From the NCBI GenBank assembly GCA_025617375.2, contig JAMYGW020000003.1, forward strand, positions 3,038,001 through 3,102,000: DNA of 64,000 nucleotides. Direction: 5' to 3'. The stretch's first letter is position 1. The number at the start of each line of letters is the position of its first letter. Origin of the DNA: Acarospora socialis. Lineage: Eukaryota > Ascomycota > Lecanoromycetes > Acarosporales > Acarosporaceae. The notes under the pieces are model-generated. The model did not search any database. It was not told where the DNA came from and saw only the letters and a program-made list of their open reading frames with translations. A program made the position numbers and the translations under genes. Positions 43,957 to 54,930 of the stretch are shown piece by piece.

Positions 43957-45278
43957 CTTGCATATAGCTTTCTCGGAATGTCCGGATTCCTAGGTAGGTG
44001 GAGGGTTTGAGGTGACCTAGAAGGCCGCCTTCACAGTCCTGAACACAAGACTCATGACGCTATACAATCAGCTCGATTGATGCGATTGTGACAGCTCGCG
44101 TCTGCCGTCAATCCTGTTTCCCGAGGGAGCTATATCTGCAAGCCTACCAGCAAGGCAGCGGGAGCCGAGGCGGGGCCTATCATGCAGCGCATCGTGGGGG
44201 CCAAAATCTGATTGGCTAAGGCCGAGAAACATCTGCACTGCTGAGGCGTAATAACTCAGAATCAGTCTGCCATCGGACAGTATCGAAAGGCTGTACTGTG
44301 TAGGAGCTGGTACAGTAACTTAAAAGGGGGGGTGTCTCGTATCCTAAACCTAGGTCCGCTGTCGAGAAGAAGTACTCCGTACGTAAGCAGTGCGATCGGC
44401 CTGAGAATGGGCAAAGTTCAGACATATACAGAGTTGTAAGCGCAAGCCTTCTGTAGACACCACTGATATCCTAATATCTTCGAAGCAGACGAGCACCAAT
44501 TGAGGATATTGTTGCTAGATTTATTCTGAACATGTCACGAAAAAGGAGCAAGGCGCATTCTCAGACTGATCCACAGTGTTGCAGTAATCTACTCTATGTA
44601 AACTTAGTTCTTGGTGGTGGATACAGTGCATACAACTTCCTCGTACATAGAACCTGGTGATGTTGGTCCACATCCTTTGGTATTTGTTTCGTTCAAGCGC
44701 TCAAGATCGTTCGAGTGCTGTCATGTGGTAAGAAGCGCCTGTGTACTCCGTAGTTGTCAGGGCACAAGAAGTAAACGCCGGGATGCGGGCTTGGCGGCGG
44801 CAGTTTCAAGACGGCGGGAGCCCCTTGCATTAGCGTCACGTCAACCGAAATATTTGTTGTTTCAACCCAACAACCCAGAGTCTATGACCTCTATTTGTCC
44901 TCGGCCTCTCCTTTCAGTCTGTCGTTGCCCCCGCTCTTTCAGCCAGTGCTCTCCGCTCACATAGACTTTCGAGTAACATCCTAGTAACGTCATTCACTTC
45001 TACATCCCAACTTGCTTCTAGCTCTCGGCCAGTCGTTTACAACGCTTGACGCGTTCCAAGGAGCACTATCCGAAGCAAAGCCAACAATCACTGCTCGAGA
45101 AGCTTTTACATTCCTTAAGGAGCACTGGCTGCTCTCATATCCAGGCGGTTCACATCGTCGACGGCCTTTCAAGTGTGAACTGATCCACATTTTCGGATCA
45201 AGACTCCCCTGTTACACACACTCACTTTCTGTTTAACGGACCATCTGATCGAGGTAGCGTGATACTGCATTCGACCCA
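43957..45278. other. 1.3-kb divergent intergenic stretch
   Basis: Lies between the starts of the repeat-motif gene (minus) and the MscS gene (plus). CCTAGGTAGG occurs at 43990-43999. Frames such as 44611-44964 lack support. Confidence 0.45.
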
Positions 45279-48196
45279 ATGTCAGGGCGGACACCACCCA
45301 CACATCACCGCTTCTCACGCCAAGGATTCATACCCCTACCCAGCACCAGCTCTGCGACCATGGCGAACCCCAACGACGCCACCATTGACATACCTCTGAC
45401 GACGGTGACCACTCGAGGTCAGACTGGGGCAAGGAAAGCAGATGATACCCTTGACATATCTGGGTACCCTCAACCTTCGTCGTCCAACCAACATCTGAAT
45501 GAAAAGGCTGGCCTTTTCCATCGGCACATCGCCGGAAGACGAAGGATCAAAAACAAAGACTCTGATGGAGGAGCAGGATCACAAGGATACGGCGAGGAGG
45601 AAGATAGTTTGACCCAGATGGGAAAGATTTACAACAAGATCATGAACTTCTCGATTATCACAAGATACTTCGTCTACGTCTTGCCTTTAGCAGCTTTGAT
45701 CGCTGTACCTATCGTCATCGGCGCAACTGCGGCTCAACATGCTAGGCTGGGCGGAGTCAGAATAATGTGGCTTTTCACGTGGATAGAGGTCGTCTGGCTA
45801 AGCTTGTGGATTTCAAAGGTCTTTGCCAGATCTCTTCCTTCGGTCTTTCAGTTCTTGTGTGGGATCGTAAGCTCCGGGACGAGGAAGTATGCACTAGTAC
45901 TTAAATCGTTGGAGATACCTCTCTCACTTGCCGGTTGGGCTCTGGCCTCCCTTGCCACATTCATACCTGTAGGTCTCACATATACTTCGACAGCTTGACA
46001 GTTCGGAAACTCGAGCTAACAGCGATCTAGCTAATGACACGTACGGATTCAGCTGCCCGTGACGTCCGGCCCTGGCAACTGATCATTCAGCGGATCCTGG
46101 CTGCACTGATGGTTGCTTCGCTAGTCTTCTTAGCTGAGAAGCTCCTGGTGCAACTGATTTCAATCAGTTACCACCGGAAACAGTTCGATGCTAAGATCAA
46201 AGAGTCAAAACACAATGTTTATCTGCTCAGCTTACTCTACGATGCTTCCAGGGCACTATTCCCTGCGTACTGTCCCGAATTTGCGGAGGAAGATTACGCC
46301 ATCAATGCCTCGATTGAGATCGCAGCGATCAAGAAAGGCAGTGGACATGCTCGATCGGGATCTGCCACACCTCTGCGGCTTATTCAGAATGTGGGTCGAG
46401 TCGGGGATAAGATCACGGCCGCGTTCGGTAACGTAGCACACGAGATTACCGGAAAGCAAGTCTTCAATCCCACTGCTGCACATTCAGTGGTTGTTGAGGC
46501 TCTGGAGAAGACCAAATCGTCCGAAGCTTTAGCTAAGCGACTCTGGATGTCATTCGTTATTGAGGGCAAAGATGCACTTTATGAAGAAGATATCATGGAA
46601 GTCCTTGGATCAGAGCGCAAGGCCGAGGCTGAGGAATGCTTCGCTGCCCTCGACAAAGACGGCAACGGAGATGTTAGTTTGGACGAGATGATTCTGACGG
46701 TGTGCGAGTTCGGACGCCAGCGGCATTCCATCGCAAACAGTATGCATGATGTCGATCAAGCTATCAACGTTTTGGATAAGCTACTATGCACCATTGTGGC
46801 CATCATCTCCATCTTTGTCTTCGTCGCTTTCTTGAACAGCAGTTTCACGACGACTCTTGCCACCGCCGGAACAGCGCTCTTGTCGATGTCTTTTGTATTT
46901 GCAACCACGGCTCAAGAAGTCCTTGGGTCTTGCATCTTCCTCTTCGTCAAGCACCCTTTCGACGTCGGAGATCGGATTGATATCGGTGACGAGCAACTGA
47001 CTGTAGAGCGTATATCTCTGCTGTTCACCGTTTTCAAGAAACTCAAGAATTACAAGACGACTCAAGTACCCAATATCGTCCTCAACACAAATTGGATTGA
47101 CAATATCTCTCGATCGAAGGCGATGAGGGAGCAGATACTAATGTATATCCACTTTGACACTTCGCTCGAGGATGTCCAGCTTCTGAGGAACGAGATGCAA
47201 GCATTCGTATTGGACAAGGACAACTGCCGCGACTTCCAACCGGACATTGACGTCGAAGTGACTGGGATTGCCGAAATGAACAGAATGGAGCTGAGGGTGG
47301 AGATCCGTCACAAGTCGAACTGGGCGAATGAAACGGTCCGAGCTGCCCGCCGATCTAAGTTCATGTGCGCGTTGGTCCTCGCTCTCCGTAAGATTCCCAT
47401 CTACGCTCCCGGGGCCGGAGATGCCGCACTCGGCGACATGGGCAAGCCTACATACTCTGTCGCCGTCACAGACGCTGAAGCGGCCGCAAACCGTGATGCC
47501 TTCGCCGCGAAGAAAGAAGCCAAGCGTCTCGTCCCTTCCAAGAAGCCTGACGTCCCAAAGTCAGACGAAGACAACAGCAAATCGACTGGTGCAGATATAC
47601 TCGGTACTAACAGTAACGGCACCCTCCGAGGCCGCACCAATGCACATCCCACTGCAGCTACAGTCGCTACGAGCACGATCGAGACTGCTGTCGTCGACAC
47701 CCTCAACGCCCGCGAACCAGCCTTCGATCCAGCCCGCGATCACGACGACTGGGACACCGGCCACTACCGCGACGAATCCAGCAGCAGTATCAGCACTCTC
47801 GGTGAACATGACGGCGAACTCGACCGTGAACGTATCTCATCCGACGAAGCCCGTCGCAGCAACGACATCGAGGAAGTAAGAGGTCTCCTTCGTAGAGAAA
47901 CGACAAAGGGTAGACGCAAACGCGCACCGACCGCGGTGGCTGTACCGGGCGTGGCATCTATTGTCGAGGTAGCTGGAAGTGGACATTCGGATGGCGTGAG
48001 CCGGGAGGACTATCGGCAAGGTTATGCTCCGCAGACGCAGAATGCGGCCTATTCGGGAGGTGTACAACAGCAGGTTGGAGGCCAGTATACGGCTCAGGCT
48101 CAGGCTGGTGGCATACCGCGGCAGGGGCAGCATGCAAGCCCGATGCAGCAGCCACAGCAACAACAAGAAGTGCCACAACAGACGTATCGACTCTGA
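45279..48196 (+). CDS. EF-hand mechanosensitive channel, MscS family (Msy1/Msy2 type)
   Basis: Calcium-linked mechanosensitive channel, in fission yeast at the ER, acting in hypo-osmotic shock. Exons 45279-45968 and 46031-48196 join in phase 0 to give 951 residues. The hydrophilic N-terminus ends in SLTQMGKIYNKIMNFSIITR, then several membrane segments. A single EF-hand, DKDGNGDVSLDE, sits directly before the pore-lining helix (TTLATAGTALLSMSFVFATT) and the beta domain (FLFVKHPFDVGDRIDIGDE, TTQVPNIVLNTNWIDNISRS). The C-terminal 250 residues are disordered, with Ser/Asp-rich parts and a Gln-rich end (MQQPQQQQEVPQQTYRL). All family blocks are intact. The upstream leader is long. Confidence 0.93.
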
Positions 48197-48763
48197 GCTT
48201 GGACGCTGTTCTGAGAGGGCGGTGAGAATGTGATGATATCAGGACCTCTTTATGTGTAGCTACTTTAGATCTCTACATTAGATAGAGAGTAACGTGCTTC
48301 ATACTCGTCCGGACATACCTGGGCTCTATGTTGCTGTCATACTGCTGTTAACTAAATTTATGAGCATAACCCTGCATATTAGGTGTTAAGATGATTGAAA
48401 ATCGACTACCAGTGTTGAGAAGTTCTGTGCTCGCACTGCAGAATGAAAGCACATCTCGATGGAATTCACCTTTCTCCAGACCTCAACATGAGAAGCGCTA
48501 AGCGAAGCTAATCTACAAGAAACAGAAACAGAGGCGGAAACAAGAGCAGAAGCGTCGTATACAGAAGTGCCATCGTATTCAGAGAGACTCGAATGTCCAA
48601 CTTCTTCCACCGCAAAGCGATGACACCGTCATGAAAACCACCACCTATCCTGCCTACCTTATCCACAGCCTTCCTTCAAACCAGTCCGAAAGCCACCACC
48701 TACCTCATCGTTCCTGCCCCTGTCATCAACCCTCTACTCCTAAAACAGCCAACCCCTCCCATC
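48197..48763. other. convergent intergenic stretch, nothing recognised
   Basis: 3' flanks of the MscS gene and the Cys-rich surface protein gene. No supported feature. Confidence 0.5.
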
Positions 48764-50332
48764 CTAACCCAACCCGAAATCCACCAAGAGAAACCTAACC
48801 ACCCACCCCAACCCCAACACGCCCGCAACAATCCAGGACAGCGCCCTCGTCACGCTCCCTCCATCGACCGCCCCCCAGCATGATTCCACCGCCGTCCGAA
48901 GCCGAGTCTGGATGTCTTTGAACGTCGATCGAATGGCTGTGAGGAATGTGGAGGCGCGGTGCGACGCCTGGCTCATTTGGATCCGGGGCGTAGCGAGGAT
49001 GGTCCATGTGTCTGATGCGGATGGGGAGAGGGCGGTGGTGGGAAGGGGGCAGGGGATGTCGGTTTCGAGGGTGGGGTCGAAGCATAGGGCTGAGCGGGAG
49101 GTGGAGGTGGAGGTGGAGGAGGCAGAGGGGTGCGTTGGCGTTGTGGTTGTTGACGGTGAGTGCGAGGAGGGAGGAGACGAGATGGCGCTTGTGGTTGTGC
49201 TCGTGTCCGGTGTCGCGGTGATGGTGGATCTGGTCGTAGGTAAGATCGAAGGAGGCGTGCTGATTGTCGTGGACGGCAAATGGAGCGTTGATGTCGTCGT
49301 TGTTAGGCGAACCGTCGTTCCGGAGGAGATTGTCGTTGCCGGCGATGAAAACAGCGGCAGTATGACTGAGAACCGCCCCGACCCAAGCGCCACGATGGTG
49401 ATCGTTATGGTCTGCGTCGCCGTCGTCTCGTCAGCGCTCGCGGTAGATGACTGCGACGAACTCTCCGAATGCGTGATCGGCGTGTCGGTGAGCGAGTAGG
49501 TGCTTGTCTGCAGCGAAATAGTTGACGACGCGAAGCAGCCGAGGCCGTACGGGGCGTAGGAACGGCAGTAGGGGAGCGTCGAGGGACAGCAGCCGAGGGC
49601 GGGCGGAAAGGCGGGTGTACAGACGGGGGCGAGAGCGTCGTAGCAGGTTGCTGGGGCTGTTGCTGCGCATGTTTGGCTGGAGGGAGGCATTAGTATGGTT
49701 CATCTTCTGGCTGGAAGTAATGAACGAGATAGATCGAGGGTGTTGGATGATACGTACCCTTTCGGGCAACAGCCTGTACCGTTAGCCGTGCAGTTGGTGT
49801 CCTGTATTCAGTATCAGCTTTGTGGTTCGGGCCTTGGACCGATGTGGCGAGGAAAGATTGAGCTCACAGACGGACAACAGCCATTACCACAACAGGATTC
49901 GCCGGAGTTGCAATACGTGTTCCCACAGCAGCTGGAGTTGGAGGAGATGCAGAATGGCGCGATTGACCTATCCGGTGGCATGCAGCAGGTTTCTGGATCA
50001 CACAGAGTTAGTTCTAGTCCTGACATTGCGCCGGAGATAAGGGTGCTGTGAGAGACCAGAGAGCGCTCACCATCAGGGTTGAAGCACTCGCAGCTCATGC
50101 CTCTGCCACCGATATCGAAGCGCTGATTAGGCACCACCCAGACGGCTCCAGCCGAGACATTGCGAAAGTAAGGTGCTTGAACGGTGCCATTCGATAAGGA
50201 GTTGCTCTCGAAGAGGAGAGGGAGCGCGGTGGGAAGCAGAATGTTGTTCGCGCTGGCGCATGCTGTCAAGAAGGTGAGGATACAGATGAACTTGATAGCA
50301 GTCGCGTGAAGGTGAGTTTGGGAGCAGAGCAT
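48764..50332 (-). CDS. Cys-rich, Ser/Thr-rich surface protein with C-terminal hydrophobic anchor
   Basis: Probable GPI-anchored or type I membrane wall protein; no enzymatic domain seen. Signal peptide MLCSQTHLHATAIKFICILT ending ACASA. The ectodomain has FDIGGRGMSCECFNPDG, a dense Cys block with four CC pairs (ETCCMPPDRS, SSCCGNTYCNSGESCCGNGC), and after two short introns a second block (QTCAATAPATCYDALAPVC, ALGCCPSTLPYCRSY). A Ser/Thr stretch of roughly 200 residues follows, then a C-terminal hydrophobic segment (LSWIVAGVLGLGWVVRFLLV). At least four exons. Its layout matches the many fungal GPI-type proteins in which Cys knots are presented on O-glycosylated stalks. Confidence 0.78.
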
Positions 50333-50946
50333 GATGACGATGAGATGTGAATAAGGAAGTCAACCACGTAGCGCTGCACAAGCCGCGGACTTAGAAGTTT
50401 ATACGAGCGTGGAAGAGAAATTGATGTGATTGTTAACAAGTGAGAATGAGAAGTCAAGGATGCAACGGAAGCTTGGTGGATGCGGTAAAGCGATGATATA
50501 AAGACATCAGAGACATGCCACCGTAAGCTTTGCGCGATGTTTGGGATGTTTGGGATGTTTGTTGATAGTGAATGTGAACATGAATGTTGATCTTCTTGCT
50601 TACGAGGTCAACAAGTCTCACTTCGCTTCCTCGCTCAACCTTGTCCTTGGCGAAGGGTAAGCCCTAAATAATGAGATCGTGACTATTGTGCTGCAGCAAC
50701 AATAAGATGTCTCAGATAGAGTCAATAGAGTGTCAGATATAAGACACTCTACATATCCAAGGTCAGAGGAGGGGTCGTGTTGTAGCATTCGCACCCAGGA
50801 TGGTTACATTGTTCCCAGGAAGCAGGCGCTCACCCAGCAATGATTGTTTCTCTAACTTACATCACTCCGGAATCAAGACTTTCTGGCGGTAGAAAGGTGT
50901 TGGATGCTTCAGACTGCCAATGAATAAGGAGACTCGACAGGGTACA
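50333..50946. other. intergenic stretch, nothing recognised
   Basis: Promoter of the Cys-rich surface protein gene. A short GGGATGTTT triplication lies near 50540-50566. Confidence 0.45.
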
Positions 50947-51309
50947 TCAATTTCTATATTCAAAACTTTCACTGTTAAGGGAGGTCACGGCATCGTCAGA
51001 CATCAGTGGTGTGCTGAGAGCCGCCATAGATCGATAGCGACCTAGAGCCTTCAACTCAATGCAGTCAGTTTCTTTCCAATGCTTCACGGATTCGCAACGG
51101 TTGCATGTTGGGTCAAGTTTGATATTGAGTATGGTACTGGTGATTAGTCGCACATTGGGCTCCTTTCCAATCCATGGAAAAGGGGTTTGACAATACTTGC
51201 AGAAAAGCCCTACCCGAATTAAGAGAGAACTTTTACCATCGATTGATGATGGAGAATAGACTGTTAATCTGAAGGCAAGAAGGTGAACAGACACTTGCTC
51301 GTGAGACAT
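50947..51309 (-). CDS. small protein with two CxxC pairs, hypothetical
   Basis: A 120-residue frame starting MSHEQVSVHLLAF. It carries LFCKYCQTPFPW and DPTCNRCESVKHW, spaced by about 30 residues, which would suit a small zinc ribbon. No family recognised; the composition is coding-like and no intron is needed. It lies downstream of the minisatellite frame on the same strand and could be its 3' exon rather than a separate gene. Confidence 0.33.
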   Translation of the reverse strand: MSHEQVSVHLLAFRLTVYSPSSIDGKSSLLIRVGLFCKYCQTPFPWIGKEPNVRLITSTILNIKLDPTCNRCESVKHWKETDCIELKALGRYRSMAALSTPLMSDDAVTSLNSESFEYRN

Positions 51310-51572
51310 CTCATAGGAACTGTTGGGAACCTTTCCATTAACTTAGAGAGAGGCTAATAAGGTAAGGTACCTAGTGGTGCAGCGCTTTCATTAGGGAACT
51401 TCGTACAAAGAGGAAATGCTGGGAGCACTCCGCTACTGAGACGTTCGACGATGAGTGTTACAAAACGCCAAATCCAGTTAGCTTTAAGATTAATCTTCGT
51501 AAGAATCATTAAATTCAACCCGGTCCCAGTCAGGTGAGCTGGAAGGACATAGGTACTTGTAGTTCTCGGGAA

Positions 51573-52218
51573 TCATATGCGTCTTTTGAAAGCTAATACC
51601 TTAGTACGTAGATATAGGTAGCACATAGTGCATAGCACAGCGAAATACGTACTTGAATTATGGCTGAAGGATTTGAACATCACTCTCGGTTTCCGTGTCC
51701 TCGACTCTATTTCTTGATACTCATCTTTTCGTTCATTCTCAGTCCCATTCACTTCCTCACCTAAGCCTCTCTCCTCCCTGGCCTTATGTCTTTTATCTCT
51801 CTCACACTCAGTCTTCTCTTCTTTATAAGACTCAACTTGACCTAAGCCTCTCTCCTCCCTGGCCTTATGTCTTTTGTCTCTCTCACACTCAGTCTTCTCT
51901 TCTTTATAAGACTCAACTTGACCTAAGCCTCTCTTCTCCCTGGCCTTATGTCTTTTGTCTCTCTCACACTCAGTCTTCTCTTCTTTATAAGACTCAACTC
52001 GACCTAAGCCTCTCTTCTCCCTGGTCTTTTGTCTTTTGTCTCTCTCACACTCAGTCTTTTCTCCTTCATAAGACTCAACTCGATCCAGGTTGTTCAATCG
52101 CCACAATCTGGATCGCTCCTTCACTTTTTCCTTGTTCTCTTGATATTGTCTCTCCCACGTCTCCTTCCACTTTGCACCATTCTTTGCATAGTTATTATTA
52201 CTATTCTCTCGTTCTTAT
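51573..52218 (-). CDS. charged coiled-coil frame with four 27-residue repeats, possibly an exon of a broken gene
   Basis: The minus frame is open from about 52218; it lacks a good ATG at its left edge, so this may be an internal exon. It starts with YAKNGAKWKETWERQYQEN and KVKERSRLWRLNNLDR, then four copies of VESYKEEKTECERDKRHKAR plus E(K/E)RGLGQ. After RKPRVMFKSFSHNSS a GTACGT donor (51653-51648) would end the exon; past it the sequence looks non-coding. The Lys/Glu-rich repeats would form a helix. Copia gag fossils lie just upstream, so an insertion may have cut off the 5' part of the gene. Function unknown. Confidence 0.4.
51760..52083. repeat. 81-bp minisatellite, four copies
   Basis: CCTAAGCCTCTC recurs at 51760, 51841, 51922 and 52003, each exactly 81 bp apart. 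Copies 1-3 are nearly identical and copy 4 is more diverged. The unit is a multiple of three and codes 27 residues on the minus strand without stops in any copy. The near identity suggests recent expansion or ongoing homogenisation. Confidence 0.9.
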
Positions 52219-52299
52219 AAACATTGTTCTTCCAAACCCTTACATGCAATGTACGCTTCGTACCCAGCATATCGAGTTTCATTCCCACCGACTTCCGGA

Positions 52300-53130
52300 T
52301 AGCATTACAACTTATGGAACATCATCAGCGGGGAGGAACCAGTCCTCCTACGTCCACAGAAGCAAGATTACTTCAATGCTCTGAAACCATCCAAGGAGAG
52401 AGGGGGTGACGACACGGTCATGTCTGACGGGACCAAACCTACCATTTCCAACGAATCTACCGACAATAGCTCCCGAATCGCCGAATACAAGATCGATCTT
52501 GAAGAGTACGAGAGAAACAACTGATTCATATCACACATTTCAACAGGTTATGAGCCCGGCCTTCTTAGCTGCTATCATCTAGATTTTCGAATCACTTAGT
52601 ATCTTAGGCATATCAACGGTGGAAGGAATCAAGTCATGACTGATCTACTGATCAATGAGTCTGGGATCAAACTCCAGGTCCTGAAGGGACAGGATAACTA
52701 TATCCGATGGTCCAGAGACTTCAAACTGATTGCTCAGCTCAAGGGAGTATGGGACATCATCAGCGGGGAGGAACCAGTCCTCCTACGTCTTATTCTCCAG
52801 ATCGTGACCCACGAGCATATCCCACTGGAGACATGTGGAGAGACACGCTACGTCGACAGTACAACTTTGCAACACTTTCTGTCGACTTCCTGGTTATCAC
52901 TATCACTGCAGATACGTGTGGTATATGGCTCTGTCAACATGTCAGCCACCACAGCATGGACAGATGTGCTAGCTCATCTTAACGAAACAAACGAAGGGAG
53001 CTATACCTTCTCATATACGCTCCGCGCTCTAGAGGTCGACGACAACGGCGATTATGAGTACGAGTACGACGGGCCACCGCTAGCAATCAGTTACGACATA
53101 GAGATAACTCAAGGCCAGGAAACATCTTAG
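52300..53130 (+). mobile_element. Ty1/Copia-like gag fossils
   Basis: Two fragments related to the gag N-terminal region of Copia-type LTR retrotransposons. The better one (from 52636) contains LKGQDNYIRWSRDFKLIAQL and GVWDIISGEEP, the usual opening of Copia gag; the other (about 52319-52530) repeats the ISGEEP part. They share an identical 36-bp block (52319-52354 and 52754-52789). No integrase, reverse transcriptase, primer-binding site or convincing LTR was found. The element is broken and short pieces only remain; the identical block suggests moderate rather than great age, or a local duplication. Confidence 0.6.
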
Positions 53131-53250
53131 TAAGGAGGTCTGTACCCGAACATCAAAAGTCGGTTCTACTACGATACAGGGCATTGAGAGGCCCTCAGAT
53201 AGCACACATACTCACTCTATACATTAAAGATCACTTAGGCTTTACATAAT

Positions 53251-54930
53251 ACACTGTGGTTGACGGTGTCTTCACTCTTCTCGAGATCCAGCCAGATTTC
53301 CTCCAGTGTCTCTGGGCTGCAACCAGAAGAGTTCAATCGAGCTCTGGAGAGGGAGAGAAGAGCAGGGTGTTGCAAGCGCAGAGATCCCCCAAACTCCTGG
53401 GGTGCGATGGTCCATATGCAAGAAGCGGAAGATTAGTCGTTCATCTCAAGTCAACAACAGTTCCAGATACAGCATCCAGATCGGTAGCTTAACTCTTTTG
53501 TTTGACAGTGATTTCGTTGAAGTATATGGTATCACTGCAGGTGACAGTGTTTCCACTCTCCTCGAGATCCAGCCGGATCTTCTGCCACACATGCATGCTT
53601 GGGCAGACACTGAAGAACTCCCTTACGAGTATAAAGAAACTGTCAACAGTCTAGCGATCAAACTATCGGGCACGGAAAAAGCAGCATGAACCAGTTAAGA
53701 TTGGAGAGACTTTCTATGTCTGGCTGAAGTATGATTCACCAGTTTGGGAGCCCTCAGTGAAAGCAGAGGGTTATAACTGCGTAAATACAGCTATGACTAT
53801 CATAGAGTGTGCTGGGTGAAGTGACCGTGCCTCGACCTTCCAATCGACTGAACATTACTAGTGTCTGGGCATTTGTTGAGAATCCGCACGGTCCAAAAAG
53901 AGCCATGGTTAGCATGGAGGGCTGGACCGAGGAGGAAAAGCAGGAGCGTGGGCAAAGGTTGGCTCGAGACACGATGGGCAGGAAAGTTGTGAGACTCGCT
54001 GCAAAATGGGCAGCTGAAATGGACCGGGCGAACGAACCAGAGCGATCTAGAACCTCAGCGGAACGGGAGGATGGAGGGGAGGAACCTCAAGCTACATTGA
54101 AACGGGAGGAAGAAGCGGAGCGATCAGAACGCTACAAGTTCAATGCCAGTAAAATGAGAGATCCAGAGACTCAGTTCCACCAAACCGTCAGAGCCATCAG
54201 TTGTAGTTGTTAGCTTCAAGAGATACAACAAGGCGGCAGAAGCTACAATCGAACGGTTTGACATTGGGATAAGTCAGACACGCGTCCGTTTCGCTCCAAA
54301 AATCGTAAAAGCTTGTGGCTACCAACGTGGCGACAAGATTGATACGCTACTCGAAGTCATGCCGGGCCTGAAACGTCACGCACACGCCTGGGCGAACACA
54401 GATGAGCTTGGTGAAGACGCAACGGAAAGGGCAAATGCCCTTGGAATTCGGCTATCTGGGGTGTCGAAGAAACAAGTGGGGACTATCAAGGTTGGCGACG
54501 TTATTGTTCTTTGGCTACATTATGACATTGTACTGTTGGAGCCGTCGGTTGTCGCCAACGGGGTCAAAAAGGATCAATAAGGCAATGAGCATAATTGAAT
54601 GGATGCGCGGGGAGCTAATATTACACATCCCACCGATTAGAGTCCATATGGTCGCAAACAGCAAGGACTTTATCGAAGTAAACCATATGACGCCAGCAAA
54701 GAAGAAAGAGCACCACCGTGCAAATGGAAAGTGTCACCAGTCGACTGAAGAGGGCAAAGCGAAAAGAAAACCCTCGAAAAGCGGCGCTGAGACTTGACGA
54801 CCGTACCGACAAGGAGAAGAGAGAAGCCGAAGAGAGGGCACTGCGTGAGAGGGTGAGGGGGCAATTGAAGAGAGAGCACGAGAAGCGGGCCGCCGAGAGA
54901 ATGGTTCGGCGGACGGCTTGACTCAGGACA
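53251..54930 (+). pseudogene. three tandem, decaying copies of an unknown domain family
   Basis: A domain recurs at about 53256 (VDGVFTLLEIQPDFLQCL), 53541 (GDSVSTLLEIQPDLLPHMHA) and 54330 (GDKIDTLLEVMPGLKRHAHA). Copies 2 and 3 continue with WA(D/N)T(E/D)EL, N(S/A)L(A/G)I(K/R)LSG, a second strand block (KIGETFYVWLKYD / KVGDVIVLWLHYD), EPSV, and AM(T/S)IIE, then a charged helical tail rich in Glu/Arg. Copy 1 is truncated. In copies 2 and 3 the domain and its tail lie in different frames, so either short introns or decay interrupt them. Before the domain, copy 3 reads FDIGISQTRVRFAPKIVKAC, then GYQRGD, which recalls swapped-hairpin (AbrB/MazE-like) folds. No known fungal family was recognised. 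Confidence 0.5.
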
